A stretch of 38,996 nt of DNA from Verrucomicrobia bacterium UBA3761 (GTDB lineage: Bacteria; Verrucomicrobiota; Kiritimatiellia; RFP12; UBA1067): the NCBI GenBank assembly GCA_002371135.1, contig DFGB01000070.1, positions 1 through 38,996 of the forward strand, written 5' to 3'. Position numbers and translations under genes: made by a program. Each line of letters opens with the position of its first letter. Positions within the stretch are counted from its first letter, which is position 1. Below the pieces are notes generated by a model, which did not search any database, was not told the origin of the DNA, and was given only the letters and a program-made list of their open reading frames with translations. Positions 15,212 through 24,031 of this stretch are shown one piece after another.

Positions 15212-18200
15212 TCATTGGAGAACATTTGTTTGGATTGTCAGGCGGGAGGCGAACGGCGCAGTCGTGCCGGATTTCGGCGGGTAGTAGACGTAAAGCGAGT
15301 ATGTGCCGTCGGATTCCGGGACGAGAACGCTGGAAGACGAGGCGGAGTATTTCATTTTCGCGTCAGATTTTTCGTTTGCGGTCATGAAAACCGCGGCGGC
15401 AGTGGCGGAGCCGGACGCGCCGAATTTTATCGTGAGCGTATCGTCGTCGCCGGGGAGTCCGTCTTCCGTGCCGGCGAGGAGGATAGGTGACCGCTTTTTG
15501 AGCGACGCGGCGGTAGCGGTCCAGGCTTTGTCTTTCCAGAGGTTCTGCCAGGCGCGCCAGGTGCCGTCCGTGCTTTCTGCTACGCCGCGCGAGACATCGC
15601 CAAACGTTTCCGCCGTGATTGCGATTTCGTTTGTGACGACGGTTTTACCGGCTTTCCCTGTGAGAGTTGCAATATACGAGCCAGTCTCTTCGTCGTAGGA
15701 ATCGAAGGACGTGGCGGAGAGGGTGCGCTGAGATGTGCCGTCGAGGAGTTTCGCAGAAATCTTGCCGTTTGCGGCTACGGTGAGATTTTGGACTAGTCCG
15801 GCGTAGTCATCGCCATTTGCAATGGCGCCGTTGAACGAGCCGACGGCCCATGTCGGCAATGCGGCTACGACTAGCGTTATCGTTGCCTTTTCGTCAGGCG
15901 AACCTTTCTTTGATGCGGTGAAAGTGACGGTTGCGGACCCGGCCTTTGTCGGGACGCCTTTTATCGTATTTGTCGCGGCATCGAATTTGAGACCCGATGG
16001 GAGCCCGGATGCCTTGACGCTCCAGCCTTCCGCAGGTGTGCAGTCGACGCGTCCAGCAGGGAAGGAGACGCCGGCGTGAATGACGCCATATGCGTCGGTC
16101 GGTGTCTTGAGATTCGGGAGCGCGGCCGAATATAGATTTGGCACGACGAGTGTAAAGCTGCCTGCGATGCCTTTCTTTTCTGAGGCGTTAGTTACTGTAA
16201 CGCTTACTGGATACGAGCCGGGCTTAGTCGCTTTCCCGGAGACGGTGAGAGTTTTTGCGTCGAACTTAAGCCCAGTGGGCAGCCCCTTGATGGTGAGCTT
16301 GGGGAGAGATGGAGATTCTACGAGCGCGCCGAGATCGAGCGAGTATGAGCCGTCTGGGGAGGTCTCGTCGGCGGCGAGGTCGAGTTTCAATCCGGCTGCA
16401 TCCTCGGTGGATTTCGCGAATTTCGCAGTGATTTGGACATCATCTTCGCCAGTCACGTATGCATAAGACGCGGTGCGGTAGTCGAGCGAGCCCTGCAGGG
16501 GTTCGCCGTCGGCGCCGAACCAGCCTGCGAAGACGCAACCTTTGGCGGGTGTGGCCTTGAGTGTCGTTTTCTTCCCAGCCGGATACGCGCCGCCGCCTGT
16601 GACGGTGCCGGTTGCAGAGGCGTCGTCATACGGCGCGGCGATCAGCGAGAGTGTCGGGAACGATACGGTGAGGGTGGCGGTGGAGATTTCCTTCTCCTTT
16701 CCGCGAGTCGCGGTCATGGTGATGGTAAATGAACCGTTCTTCGTCGCGATGCCCGAGATCGTGTTGGTTTTCGCGTCGAATTTTAGCCCGGAGGGCAGAC
16801 CGGCGATAGAGACTTTCCAGCCGTCGTTTGCGAGATTCGCCAGAGTCGTCTCCATATCCGGGGCGATGCCGGCCGGAGCGGAGTATTCGTCGGCAAGGTT
16901 GGCATTTTCGAAGGCGGGCGTTACGATGTTGGGGACGCGAATCTCGAACTCGGCCGTCTGGGCTTTTTTCACAGTCTTGTTGGTCGCGGAAACAGAGACT
17001 TTGTAGACGCCCGGTTTAGTGGCCGCGCCTGAGACAGCGAGGGTCTTCGCGTCGAATTTGAGGCCTGCCGGCAGCCCCTTTACGGAGAGCTTGGGCTCGG
17101 AATAAGATTCCACGAGCGCGCCGAGATCTAGCGCGAACGCTCCATCCTTGCCGGTTTCGTAGGACGATGCCGTGTTGAAATAGATGTTCTCTTCGTCAGC
17201 GCGGCCCACGAAACGCCAGTGTGCGTAGAAAACAACGTCCCCGGTCACCTTAAGCGTTTCTTTTATCTGTGTGCCGCCTACGGCTTCCGTGAACCATCCG
17301 AGAAAGGCGTATTGGGCACGCGACGCTGCGGGGAGCGCGCCTACTGCCGCTCCTTTTACGACATCGCGCTCGCGCTCGCCAGTCTCGCCGCCGTTCGCGT
17401 CGAATGTCACGAGGAACGTGTTCCAGCGCGCGACGTATGTGACGTCGTGGTCTGGCACCGTGTCCGCCACATCGGCAGGCGACCATCCTGAGAACACGAA
17501 ACCGTCGCGCGTCACTTCCGGCGCTGTGATTTTCGCGCCGAACTGCATTCTTCGCGACCAGCCGCCTTCCCCGCCGTTTGCATTGAATGTGACGAGGTAC
17601 TGCGCGATTTTCCACAGCGCTCTGAATGTCGTGTTTTCAGCGGGGACGGTGGAAGGGACGGTTTTGTGCCAGCCGTTGAATGTGTAGCCTTCACGTGTGA
17701 CGACGGGCGCGACGAGTTCCGCGCCGTAGGACATCGTCTGGCTCCAGCCACCCTCGCCGCCGTCTGCGTTGAACGTAATTCTGAACTTTTTGGCTGTCCA
17801 CTGCGCTGTGAAGGTCATATTCTTTGCGGGGACGGTGGCCGGGACTTCCGGTTCCCAGCCTGCGAAATCGTAGCCTGTGCGTGAAACCGAGGGCGCAACT
17901 AATTCTTTGCCGCAATACCACTGTTTCGCGATGCCGCCAGTTCCGCCGGCCGCGTCGAACGTCATCGTATAGCGGCGTTCGGTCCACTGCGCGACGAGCA
18001 TCACCGCGCCACCGTCTGCCGAGGTCAGGTCTTGGAACCATACGTCGGCATCGTATTCGCCGCCGCAGAGTGTAGTGTAGGATGCCACAGTCGAAGTTGG
18101 CGGGTTGCTCGCCCCCCACTTGGCCGTTGCAGGGTCGATCCCTCCCGCCACTTTCCATCCTGTGAGCATGTAACCGTCGAACGACGGCGCTGCGATGCAG

Positions 18201-20560
18201 AACGCCTCCCCGAATGACATTTCCACCGCGTTGCGCTCTTCCCCGTTCCCGAGATCGAATGCGACGGTGTAAGCATTCCCAGTCCAGAACGGATACAACG
18301 TCGCATCGGCATCGACTGCGTATTCACCGCCCAGCTCATATGTTTTTTCACCGCCGTTGACGAGCGACCATCCAGTCTGACGGTACCCCTTGCGAGTGAA
18401 GAGGGCGCCTTCGAGCGTGATGGTGGAGCCCGGCGCCTTCAATGCCGTAGCGGCCTTGCCTTCGCCGTATGCGCCGGGATTATAGTTGATTTTGAAGGGG
18501 ATGACGTGAGGCTGCTGAGAAAGGCGGATGCGCGCGTGGATCGTCTTGAGAGTCAGGTTGCTGATGGCGATTTCGCATTCGCGGGCCGTCGTCCCGGTAT
18601 TCGTTGAACAGAGTATTTCGAGCGCAGCCTCTCCGTCGAATGCGCCACCACGTCCGCCGAGGAGGGATATTCGTTCGCCGCCCGCCTTGGCGCATGAGAC
18701 GTCTTTCACCCAACCGGCCGTAGTATGCGCAGAGATGGTGTAGCCTTCGTTAGTCAGCGTCGAGGCACCCTGTGTCTCGCCGATGCCTATCGACATGGAG
18801 AACTTCGCCACAGGTATTTTGCGGAAGAAGAATTCGTTTCCGGCGTTGTTCGTTTGCGCATATTGCGGATGCTCTCTGCTGGAGTCGCACCACGAGCCGT
18901 GTGTGGCGTTTGTGCAGCGGTTGTCATCGTTGTCCCTCGCCCAAGTCCCGGCCTCGTAAAACGAGACGAGGCCGTTTCCGTCCGCATCGGCATCGACTTT
19001 GCGTTTGGAATCGACCCACGGGTAACCTATGGATTGGACAGTCATGGGTTCGCACCCGCGGACGGCGCTGTTGAATGCCTCCATCCATATATTCACGGCA
19101 CTCGTATAGCCTATGCCGTCCCAATCCGACGCCGATCCCCTGTATCCCCATGAGGACTCGTGGTGGTTGCAAGCCGTTCCGATGGCGCGATTAGGCGAGG
19201 TGATGATGTCATCGACGAATCCGCCCGAGTTGCATGTCTCAATCGCGAATACGACGGGACATTTGAAATCTTTTGTAAGGTCGGCCAGTTCGTCGTCGTC
19301 TATGTAACTGTGTGAGCTGCCGCCGAGATTGTACAGCGACGCATAGGAGTCGTAGTTGGAGTCGCTCTCCACGCCGTCCGAACCGCCGTGGCTCGTCAGG
19401 AATACGATTAGCTGGTCGTCTTCCCCCAGGCGCTTCTGGAGAGAATTGAAAATCGCCTGCAGGCGCGGCCACGTCGCAGGACCTGTGACATCGTTTTTGC
19501 CGTCGCCGTCGAGATCATGCGGGGAGTTTACTAAAACGGGCGAATCGCCCGACCCTATGTTCGCATCTTCATTGTCTGAAAGTCCGTCGGAAACGAATGT
19601 GTAGATATTTTCTTTCGGGATGTGGTATTTGAGGGTCATCGTCGAGTAGAATATCGCCGTATCAGCCCAGAAGCGGATGGAGTTGGAATTTGCGCTTCCG
19701 CCGCCGGAAACAAGGACGCAGTAAGACTTCGATGCGTCGCCGGCCGTGTAGTTGAGCGAAGCATTGGACGCGAGGCTTTTCGCGTAATCGTATGCGGATT
19801 TGGTTATCGTCCAGAGGTTTGCGACGGGAGCTTTTTTTGTATTTCCCGCGTCTGAACCGGCGATGAGCTTTATCGTCGCGCCAGTGGCGGCATCCACGAG
19901 GGTCGGCGGGGCGTTTTTGTAAAGAATGGTGCATCCCTCGCCTTCTGCATCGAAGAATATATAGCGGCACGGATGGCACCAGTTCGCGCCGGGGAGATCG
20001 TCTGAAAATGCGAATTCGAATTTATCGTATGGTGAGACGGTTGCATCTTTTGCGAAGGATGCAAACGCCACCGCGTCTGCGGAGAGCATCCCCTCTGCAC
20101 GACTGACAATGCTTTTCGGCGATGAGAGGAAAGTCTTCTCTGCGAAATCTCCGGCTCCTTCGCCTGTTACGCGGCACCAGTATGGCGCGAAGCTGCCAAG
20201 TTGGCCGTATACCGCGAAGTCTATTTCAAGCCCGCTTCCGCACTTGAACGAACAAACGGAAATAGATTCTTCGTCGCTTTCGAGTATTTTCTCCCAGACC
20301 GGCTCCGCAGGGAAAATATCGCCAAGCTTTTCCAGCGCGATTTTATCAAGTTCTGCAGTCGAAAGACCGTTGGGCGAAGTGCTCTTGGATGGAAGCGGTT
20401 GTTTTACGCTTGATCGCGTCTCTGGCGCCGGGAGGTGGGGCCTGTTGCCAATCATCCACAACTCGGAGCCGCTCCCTGAAGCCATAGCCGAGCCTGCAAG
20501 CGCTATCAAAGCGGCCAGCGTCAGCAGTCTTGCAGCTGTGCGTTTCTTTTCAGCTACCAT
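15212..20560 (-). CDS. Giant secreted C13 (legumain-type) peptidase with InlB-like and Ig-like repeats
   Basis: Exported protein of 1782 residues. GGAGG 6 nt before the ATG fixes the start; residues 1-27 form a signal peptide. Residues about 275-500 form a clan CD cysteine peptidase resembling family C13: LIVFLTSHGGSDG carries the catalytic His391 and VVFAIETCNSGGF the Cys443. An EF-hand-like calcium loop lies at 525-536 (DADGNGLVSFYE). From about 685 to 1115 run roughly six InlB B-repeat-like modules (TFNANGGEGGW... GYTFNGW... FRALW pattern), the last four well conserved. From about 1150 to 1560 are at least four Ig-like repeats marked by GLPSGLKFDAKT. The C-terminus forms a further beta-rich domain. 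Probably a surface or secreted protease with binding repeats; asparaginyl specificity is only a family guess. Confidence 0.88.
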   Translation of the reverse strand: MVAEKKRTAARLLTLAALIALAGSAMASGSGSELWMIGNRPHLPAPETRSSVKQPLPSKSTSPNGLSTAELDKIALEKLGDIFPAEPVWEKILESDEESISVCSFKCGSGLEIDFAVYGQLGSFAPYWCRVTGEGAGDFAEKTFLSSPKSIVSRAEGMLSADAVAFASFAKDATVSPYDKFEFAFSDDLPGANWCHPCRYIFFDAEGEGCTILYKNAPPTLVDAATGATIKLIAGSDAGNTKKAPVANLWTITKSAYDYAKSLASNASLNYTAGDASKSYCVLVSGGGSANSNSIRFWADTAIFYSTMTLKYHIPKENIYTFVSDGLSDNEDANIGSGDSPVLVNSPHDLDGDGKNDVTGPATWPRLQAIFNSLQKRLGEDDQLIVFLTSHGGSDGVESDSNYDSYASLYNLGGSSHSYIDDDELADLTKDFKCPVVFAIETCNSGGFVDDIITSPNRAIGTACNHHESSWGYRGSASDWDGIGYTSAVNIWMEAFNSAVRGCEPMTVQSIGYPWVDSKRKVDADADGNGLVSFYEAGTWARDNDDNRCTNATHGSWCDSSREHPQYAQTNNAGNEFFFRKIPVAKFSMSIGIGETQGASTLTNEGYTISAHTTAGWVKDVSCAKAGGERISLLGGRGGAFDGEAALEILCSTNTGTTARECEIAISNLTLKTIHARIRLSQQPHVIPFKINYNPGAYGEGKAATALKAPGSTITLEGALFTRKGYRQTGWSLVNGGEKTYELGGEYAVDADATLYPFWTGNAYTVAFDLGNGEERNAVEMSFGEAFCIAAPSFDGYMLTGWKVAGGIDPATAKWGASNPPTSTVASYTTLCGGEYDADVWFQDLTSADGGAVMLVAQWTERRYTMTFDAAGGTGGIAKQWYCGKELVAPSVSRTGYDFAGWEPEVPATVPAKNMTFTAQWTAKKFRITFNADGGEGGWSQTMSYGAELVAPVVTREGYTFNGWHKTVPSTVPAENTTFRALWKIAQYLVTFNANGGEGGWSRRMQFGAKITAPEVTRDGFVFSGWSPADVADTVPDHDVTYVARWNTFLVTFDANGGETGERERDVVKGAAVGALPAASRAQYAFLGWFTEAVGGTQIKETLKVTGDVVFYAHWRFVGRADEENIYFNTASSYETGKDGAFALDLGALVESYSEPKLSVKGLPAGLKFDAKTLAVSGAATKPGVYKVSVSATNKTVKKAQTAEFEIRVPNIVTPAFENANLADEYSAPAGIAPDMETTLANLANDGWKVSIAGLPSGLKFDAKTNTISGIATKNGSFTITMTATRGKEKEISTATLTVSFPTLSLIAAPYDDASATGTVTGGGAYPAGKKTTLKATPAKGCVFAGWFGADGEPLQGSLDYRTASYAYVTGEDDVQITAKFAKSTEDAAGLKLDLAADETSPDGSYSLDLGALVESPSLPKLTIKGLPTGLKFDAKTLTVSGKATKPGSYPVSVTVTNASEKKGIAGSFTLVVPNLYSAALPNLKTPTDAYGVIHAGVSFPAGRVDCTPAEGWSVKASGLPSGLKFDAATNTIKGVPTKAGSATVTFTASKKGSPDEKATITLVVAALPTWAVGSFNGAIANGDDYAGLVQNLTVAANGKISAKLLDGTSQRTLSATSFDSYDEETGSYIATLTGKAGKTVVTNEIAITAETFGDVSRGVAESTDGTWRAWQNLWKDKAWTATAASLKKRSPILLAGTEDGLPGDDDTLTIKFGASGSATAAAVFMTANEKSDAKMKYSASSSSVLVPESDGTYSLYVYYPPKSGTTAPFASRLTIQTNVLQ

Positions 20561-20583
20561 TTTACACCTCCATTTTGTCGAAT

Positions 20584-20613
20584 ATTATATCAAATTCTGT
20601 CTCTAAAAGTCAA
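20584..20613 (-). promoter_or_regulatory. Promoter of the C13 peptidase gene
   Basis: Minus strand TTGACT (20608-20613) and TATAAT (20584-20589), 18-bp spacer, leader about 18 nt with GGAGG. The terminal inverted repeat of the neighbouring element begins only 10 bp upstream of the -35 box. Confidence 0.8.
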
Positions 20614-20622
20614 ACCGCAGAA

Positions 20623-21198
20623 ACCTGGAGTTTACCCATTTTTCGATGCCGCTCGATGTTTGTCGTGGTCTCGCGCGTTTTTTGTAAAAAAAGAGTAGCT
20701 CCTTTCCTCTGATTTTCGGTATAATACCGACAGCAAAACACAACCAGCAAAAGGAGCTACACCGTGAATGATACCTTATTTGCCGCAAAAGCGAAAGAGC
20801 AATTCGCAACATGGCGTCGCTTGTCCTCGCATGCGCCTATTTCGCCACAGTATGGCTTGGTAGACATCTGAAGCGGCAGGTTCTTGCCGAGCACATCATG
20901 CACCTGAACAAGCGACTAAATGAAGTGCCACAGTTCTGTGCTTACGCAATTTCTTCTGGGATAAAACGCGCGTTCTCAGCCTTCGGACGCCTCGTCAGGA
21001 ACATGACGCACATTGCCAACAAGACAAAAAAAGAAGACAGGGTGCAATATCTGCCAGGCATGGAGGAATACTTTATGTTTGACGGCGGATAGCCGTCTCG
21101 CTTCCTGAAGCGCAAAATATACTTGCAAAAGTCATAAAACCCCAGTAAATACGTGGTTAAATGGAATTTTGCCGTCAAAAAACGGGTAAACTCCAGGT
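20623..21198 (+). mobile_element. 576-bp MITE-like element with 24-bp terminal inverted repeats
   Basis: The ends 20623-20646 and 21175-21198 are inverted copies matching at 22 of 24 positions and beginning ACCTGGAGTTTACCC. Inside, from the left, are a perfect 11-bp inverted repeat (20695-20705 / 20750-20760) enclosing a TATAAT within a CGGTAT/ATACCG dyad, then a ribosome site and a short frame at 20764. The rest looks like remains of a longer reading frame (20811-21092). I find no target-site duplication and no intact transposase. It is best read as an internally deleted or non-autonomous transposable element; the family is unknown. Confidence 0.7.
20764..20871 (+). pseudogene. Short frame with good start signals inside the element, probable transposase remnant
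   Basis: AGGAG lies 7 nt before a GTG start, and a TATAAT lies 38 nt upstream of it, so expression signals are intact. The frame gives 35 codons (N-terminus VNDTLFAAKAKEQFATWRRL) and then TGA. A second frame, open from 20772 to 21092, overlaps it and encodes HLKRQVLAEHIMHLNKRL and similar, which would fit a frameshifted continuation. I do not recognise either as a named family. Interpretation as the 5' remnant of a disrupted transposase rests on the terminal inverted repeats. It could instead be a small functional protein. Confidence 0.4.
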
Positions 21199-21202
21199 CG
21201 CC

Positions 21203-21242
21203 CTAGAAGGACTAGATCATCTAGATGGGCTAGAGGATCTAG
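21203..21242. repeat. CTAG word repeat, exact 9-bp period (copy 2)
   Basis: CTAG at 21203, 21212, 21221, 21230 and 21239. The last unit supplies the stop codon of the sensor kinase gene (TAG on the minus strand). It abuts the right end of the MITE-like element. Confidence 0.88.
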
Positions 21243-22624
21243 GCGGGCTGTTGTCTGGCCGCTATTTCGAAAACGGTCTCCTCGCCTGGCGTGGAGCGGC
21301 AGGAGATGCGCCAGCCGTACGAAACGGCGATAGCCTTGGCAAGCGCAAGCCCCAAACCGTTGCCGGGAAGCGAGCGGCTCTTCTCGGCGCGCCAGAAACG
21401 CTTGAAGACAAACGGGATGTCCCCGGGGGCGATTTCAGAACCCGTATTTGCGATGGAAAGCGAGAATGGCGCGGGGGCGAGGCGGACGGTCACGACGCCA
21501 TGTCGCGGCGTAAACTTGAGAGCATTGTCGAGAATGTTCCCGATCATGCGCTGCATCTTACTGCGGTGCGCTGAAATTTCAACCGGGCAAGATGGCAATT
21601 CGGCGCGCAAGGAGATTCCGGCCTCGTCGGCACTCGCGGAGTAGAGGTCGAGGATGTCGCGGAGGAACGAGACCATTTCGATGCTCTCTCGAGGGGAACG
21701 ATCGCGCAGAGAATTCGTCTGGGAAATATCGAGCATCGTGTTGATCATGTCGAGCATCGCCGAAGATTCCTCGGAAACGGTGACTGCGAGCTGCAGCGCG
21801 TCGGGGCTGCAGGATTCCCGCGTGGCGGTGATTTCGGCGGCGCCGCGCATGCGGGTGAGCGGGGTGCGCAAATCGTGGGCGATGTCGTCTGCAAGCGCTT
21901 TGAGGTCGGCGAGGGTTTTCTCGTTCTTGGCGGCCATCATATTGAAAGCGCGTTCAAGGGCGGAGATTTCGCGGCTTTCATGCGACTGAGCCACTCTGGC
22001 GGTCCAGTCGCCGTTTGAGATAAGCTTGGCGGCGGCGGCGATGCTTTGCAGAGGAGATGTGATGCGGCGCGCGAGAATCGCGCCAAGAACGGCGCCGATG
22101 GCGAGCGAGAACAGAAGCGACAAAGCGAGCATCGTCCCGACGCGCATGAGATGGCGCTCGTCGGTCGCCACGTTCCAACCGACGGAAAGAATGTTGCCAT
22201 CGTCGAACGTCGACTTGCGCACGCGAATGGCCGGCGTATCTTTGCCGGGAGCGATGCGGTATGTGCTCTGTCTCGGCATGAGAGAGCGCCGCGCCATTTC
22301 ATCGAGGACGTGCGCAGAGCAGGATTCGGCAACCAGAGCCTCCCCCCGCGGCGAGGACAGGAGAAGAAATACGTTTTCGCGTCCATGTTCCTCGACGTCA
22401 ATCGCGAACTGGCGGCGCATTTCGTCGAGGTCGCCCGGCGAAGCCGCGTATTCCGCCGTCAAGTCGCGCGTGAAACGCGAGAGAGCGTCGTGGTAGTCGT
22501 TTGTGTGATGCCGGATGGAGACGGTCAGGACAAGCGCGCCTATGACAAGATACAGGACGCCGAAGGAGATGAACGAACTCCAGGCGAGGCGATGCCAAAG
22601 CGGATGCAGTTCAGCCGAGGACAT
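21239..22624 (-). CDS. Sensor histidine kinase
   Basis: Membrane sensor of 461 residues that autophosphorylates and passes phosphate to the neighbouring response regulator. Two membrane helices (about 15-37 and 162-185) flank a periplasmic domain of about 125 residues. HAMP follows (LARRITSPLQSIAAAAKLISNG), then the HisKA box DDIAHDLRTPLTR with H250. HATPase motifs are the N box GNILDNALKF and G box GNGLGLALAKAI. Length and order are typical of the OmpR-partner class. The start overlaps the response-regulator gene by 14 nt, so the two are co-translated. The stop codon is inside the 9-bp CTAG repeat. The ligand is unknown; the linked glycosyltransferases suggest envelope stress or cationic compounds, an inference. 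Confidence 0.93.
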   Translation of the reverse strand: MSSAELHPLWHRLAWSSFISFGVLYLVIGALVLTVSIRHHTNDYHDALSRFTRDLTAEYAASPGDLDEMRRQFAIDVEEHGRENVFLLLSSPRGEALVAESCSAHVLDEMARRSLMPRQSTYRIAPGKDTPAIRVRKSTFDDGNILSVGWNVATDERHLMRVGTMLALSLLFSLAIGAVLGAILARRITSPLQSIAAAAKLISNGDWTARVAQSHESREISALERAFNMMAAKNEKTLADLKALADDIAHDLRTPLTRMRGAAEITATRESCSPDALQLAVTVSEESSAMLDMINTMLDISQTNSLRDRSPRESIEMVSFLRDILDLYSASADEAGISLRAELPSCPVEISAHRSKMQRMIGNILDNALKFTPRHGVVTVRLAPAPFSLSIANTGSEIAPGDIPFVFKRFWRAEKSRSLPGNGLGLALAKAIAVSYGWRISCRSTPGEETVFEIAARQQPA

Positions 22625-23279
22625 AACCGAAACCCCGTACGGTTTTCAAGAGTTTGCGACTGTGGTCGCGGTCGATTTTCTCCCGCAGCCGGTAGACGCG
22701 GGCCTCGACCACATTCGTATGCGGATCGAAATCGTATCCCCAGACGCGTTCGAGGATTGTATTGCGCGAAACGACGCGGCCCCTGTTGCGCATGAAGTAT
22801 TCAAGGAGCTGGTATTCGAGCGGCTGGAGGTCGATGCGCTCGCCGCCGCGCGAGACGCGATGCGTCGCGAGATCCATTTCCAAATCTTCGACTTGCAGCG
22901 TGCCGGCGTCGGACTGGCGCGAGGAGCGGCGCAGAAGCGCCTGCACCCGCGCAACGAGTTCGGCGACTGAAAACGGTTTTGCGAGATAGTCGTCCGCCCC
23001 GGCTTCGAGGCCGCAGATTTTCGCGTCGACGTTGCCGCGGGCGGAAAGGACGATCACCGGCAGCGTGCGCCCGGCCGCGCGGATGTCGCGGATGACGCTC
23101 AGGCCGTCGCGCTTCGGGAGCATGATATCGACGACCGCCGCATCGCATGCGCCATGCAGCGCGGCGGCGGCGCCTTCCTCGCCGTCCGCGCAATGCGTGA
23201 CTCCATAGCCGGCCTGGCGCAGCGCCCCCGCGACGAATTCCGCCGTCTTGACGTCGTCTTCTATCAGCAAGATGTTCAT
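22611..23279 (-). CDS. OmpR-family response regulator
   Basis: Two-domain transcription factor of 222 residues. The receiver domain has the acidic pair D8-D9, the phospho-acceptor D51 (VVDIMLPKRDG) and K101 (LAKPFS). The C-terminal winged helix runs through YQLLEYFMRNRGRVVSRNTI to LKTVRGFGYVLG. I choose the ATG at 23279: a strong promoter has its -10 box only 6 nt upstream, so a leaderless mRNA is expected and longer frames would start inside the promoter. The gene lies directly after the GT2 gene and overlaps the sensor kinase gene. It probably controls the upstream glycosyltransferase pair, by analogy with PmrA and the arn genes. Confidence 0.93.
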   Translation of the reverse strand: MNILLIEDDVKTAEFVAGALRQAGYGVTHCADGEEGAAAALHGACDAAVVDIMLPKRDGLSVIRDIRAAGRTLPVIVLSARGNVDAKICGLEAGADDYLAKPFSVAELVARVQALLRRSSRQSDAGTLQVEDLEMDLATHRVSRGGERIDLQPLEYQLLEYFMRNRGRVVSRNTILERVWGYDFDPHTNVVEARVYRLREKIDRDHSRKLLKTVRGFGYVLG

Positions 23280-23285
23280 GGCGAC

Positions 23286-23314
23286 ATTATACATTATTTC
23301 TTCGCATCTTGCAA
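23286..23314 (-). promoter_or_regulatory. Promoter of the two-component genes, predicting a leaderless mRNA
   Basis: Minus strand TTGCAA (23309-23314) and TATAAT (23286-23291), 17-bp spacer, overlapping the last codons of the GT2 gene. Six nt separate the -10 box from the ATG. Confidence 0.72.
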
Positions 23315-24031
23315 CGGCAAATAGAAATCCGGCCGGAGCGCGAAATGCAGCAATTCCTTCATGGCGCCAAGGCCGACTTTCGAGCCCGGGGCATCGAACC
23401 AGAATGAGAGCGGATGCTCGCAGACGTTCCGCAAAAGCCGTCTCCTGCCCATTCTGGCGAGAAGCTCGATATCGAAAAGCCACCGTGAGCGAAACGGCTG
23501 CCGGAAGAGTTCCAGAGCGGTCTCGCGCTTGAAAATCTTGGCGCCGCACTGCGTATCGTATATCTCCACGCCAAGCGCTTTGCGAGCGAGCAAGCGAGTG
23601 AGAGCGCCGCCGAGACCGCGCAGTTTCGCGCGGCGGATGCGTCCGCCAAGGCGGGCCCAGCGAGAACCGATGACGACGCTCATGGCGGGATTTTCCTCGA
23701 AATACCGCATGAACGCCGGCACCTCGGAAAGCGGCGTCGCGAGGTCGGCGTCCCAGAAGCCGATGCAATCGGTCTTGCTGCTGCGGCCGAGATGCAACAC
23801 ACCGGCGCGGACGGCGTGGCTCTTGCCGCGCGTCTCCGGCAGGTGTATCGCATGCATTGCGCAAGAGAGGTTGGAAAGATGGGCGAGAGTTTCGGCGGTA
23901 GTGTCCGTGGAGCCGTCGTCCACGAAAAGGAACGAGAGCCACGGCCACTTGCGCGTCGCCTCGAGAAACGCCCCCACGTCCAGACGTTTGGCCTCGTTCT
24001 TGCAAGGGACTACAAGTGCAAGTGTTTTCAT
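23294..24031 (-). CDS. Family 2 glycosyltransferase (polyprenyl-phosphate sugar synthase type)
   Basis: Cytoplasmic or membrane-associated GT-A enzyme of 245 residues. It starts LALVVPCKNEAKRL, with VDDGSTD at 37-43 and the metal-binding DAD at 94-96 (GFWDADLATP). Further stretches RGLGGALTRLLARKALG and DTQCGAKIFKRE are characteristic of dolichyl/undecaprenyl-phosphate glucose or mannose synthases. It would transfer a sugar from a nucleotide donor to a polyprenyl phosphate. The ATG overlaps the stop of the ArnT-like gene (ATGA), which indicates coupling. No C-terminal membrane helices are present. Together with the ArnT-like protein it would form donor synthase plus transferase. Confidence 0.9.
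   Translation of the reverse strand: MKTLALVVPCKNEAKRLDVGAFLEATRKWPWLSFLFVDDGSTDTTAETLAHLSNLSCAMHAIHLPETRGKSHAVRAGVLHLGRSSKTDCIGFWDADLATPLSEVPAFMRYFEENPAMSVVIGSRWARLGGRIRRAKLRGLGGALTRLLARKALGVEIYDTQCGAKIFKRETALELFRQPFRSRWLFDIELLARMGRRRLLRNVCEHPLSFWFDAPGSKVGLGAMKELLHFALRPDFYLPLQDAKK

Noticed and set aside
20811..21092. 93-codon plus-strand frame inside the MITE-like element as an independent gene
   Set aside because: It has no ribosome site and overlaps the better-initiated GTG frame; it is treated as remnant coding sequence of the element.
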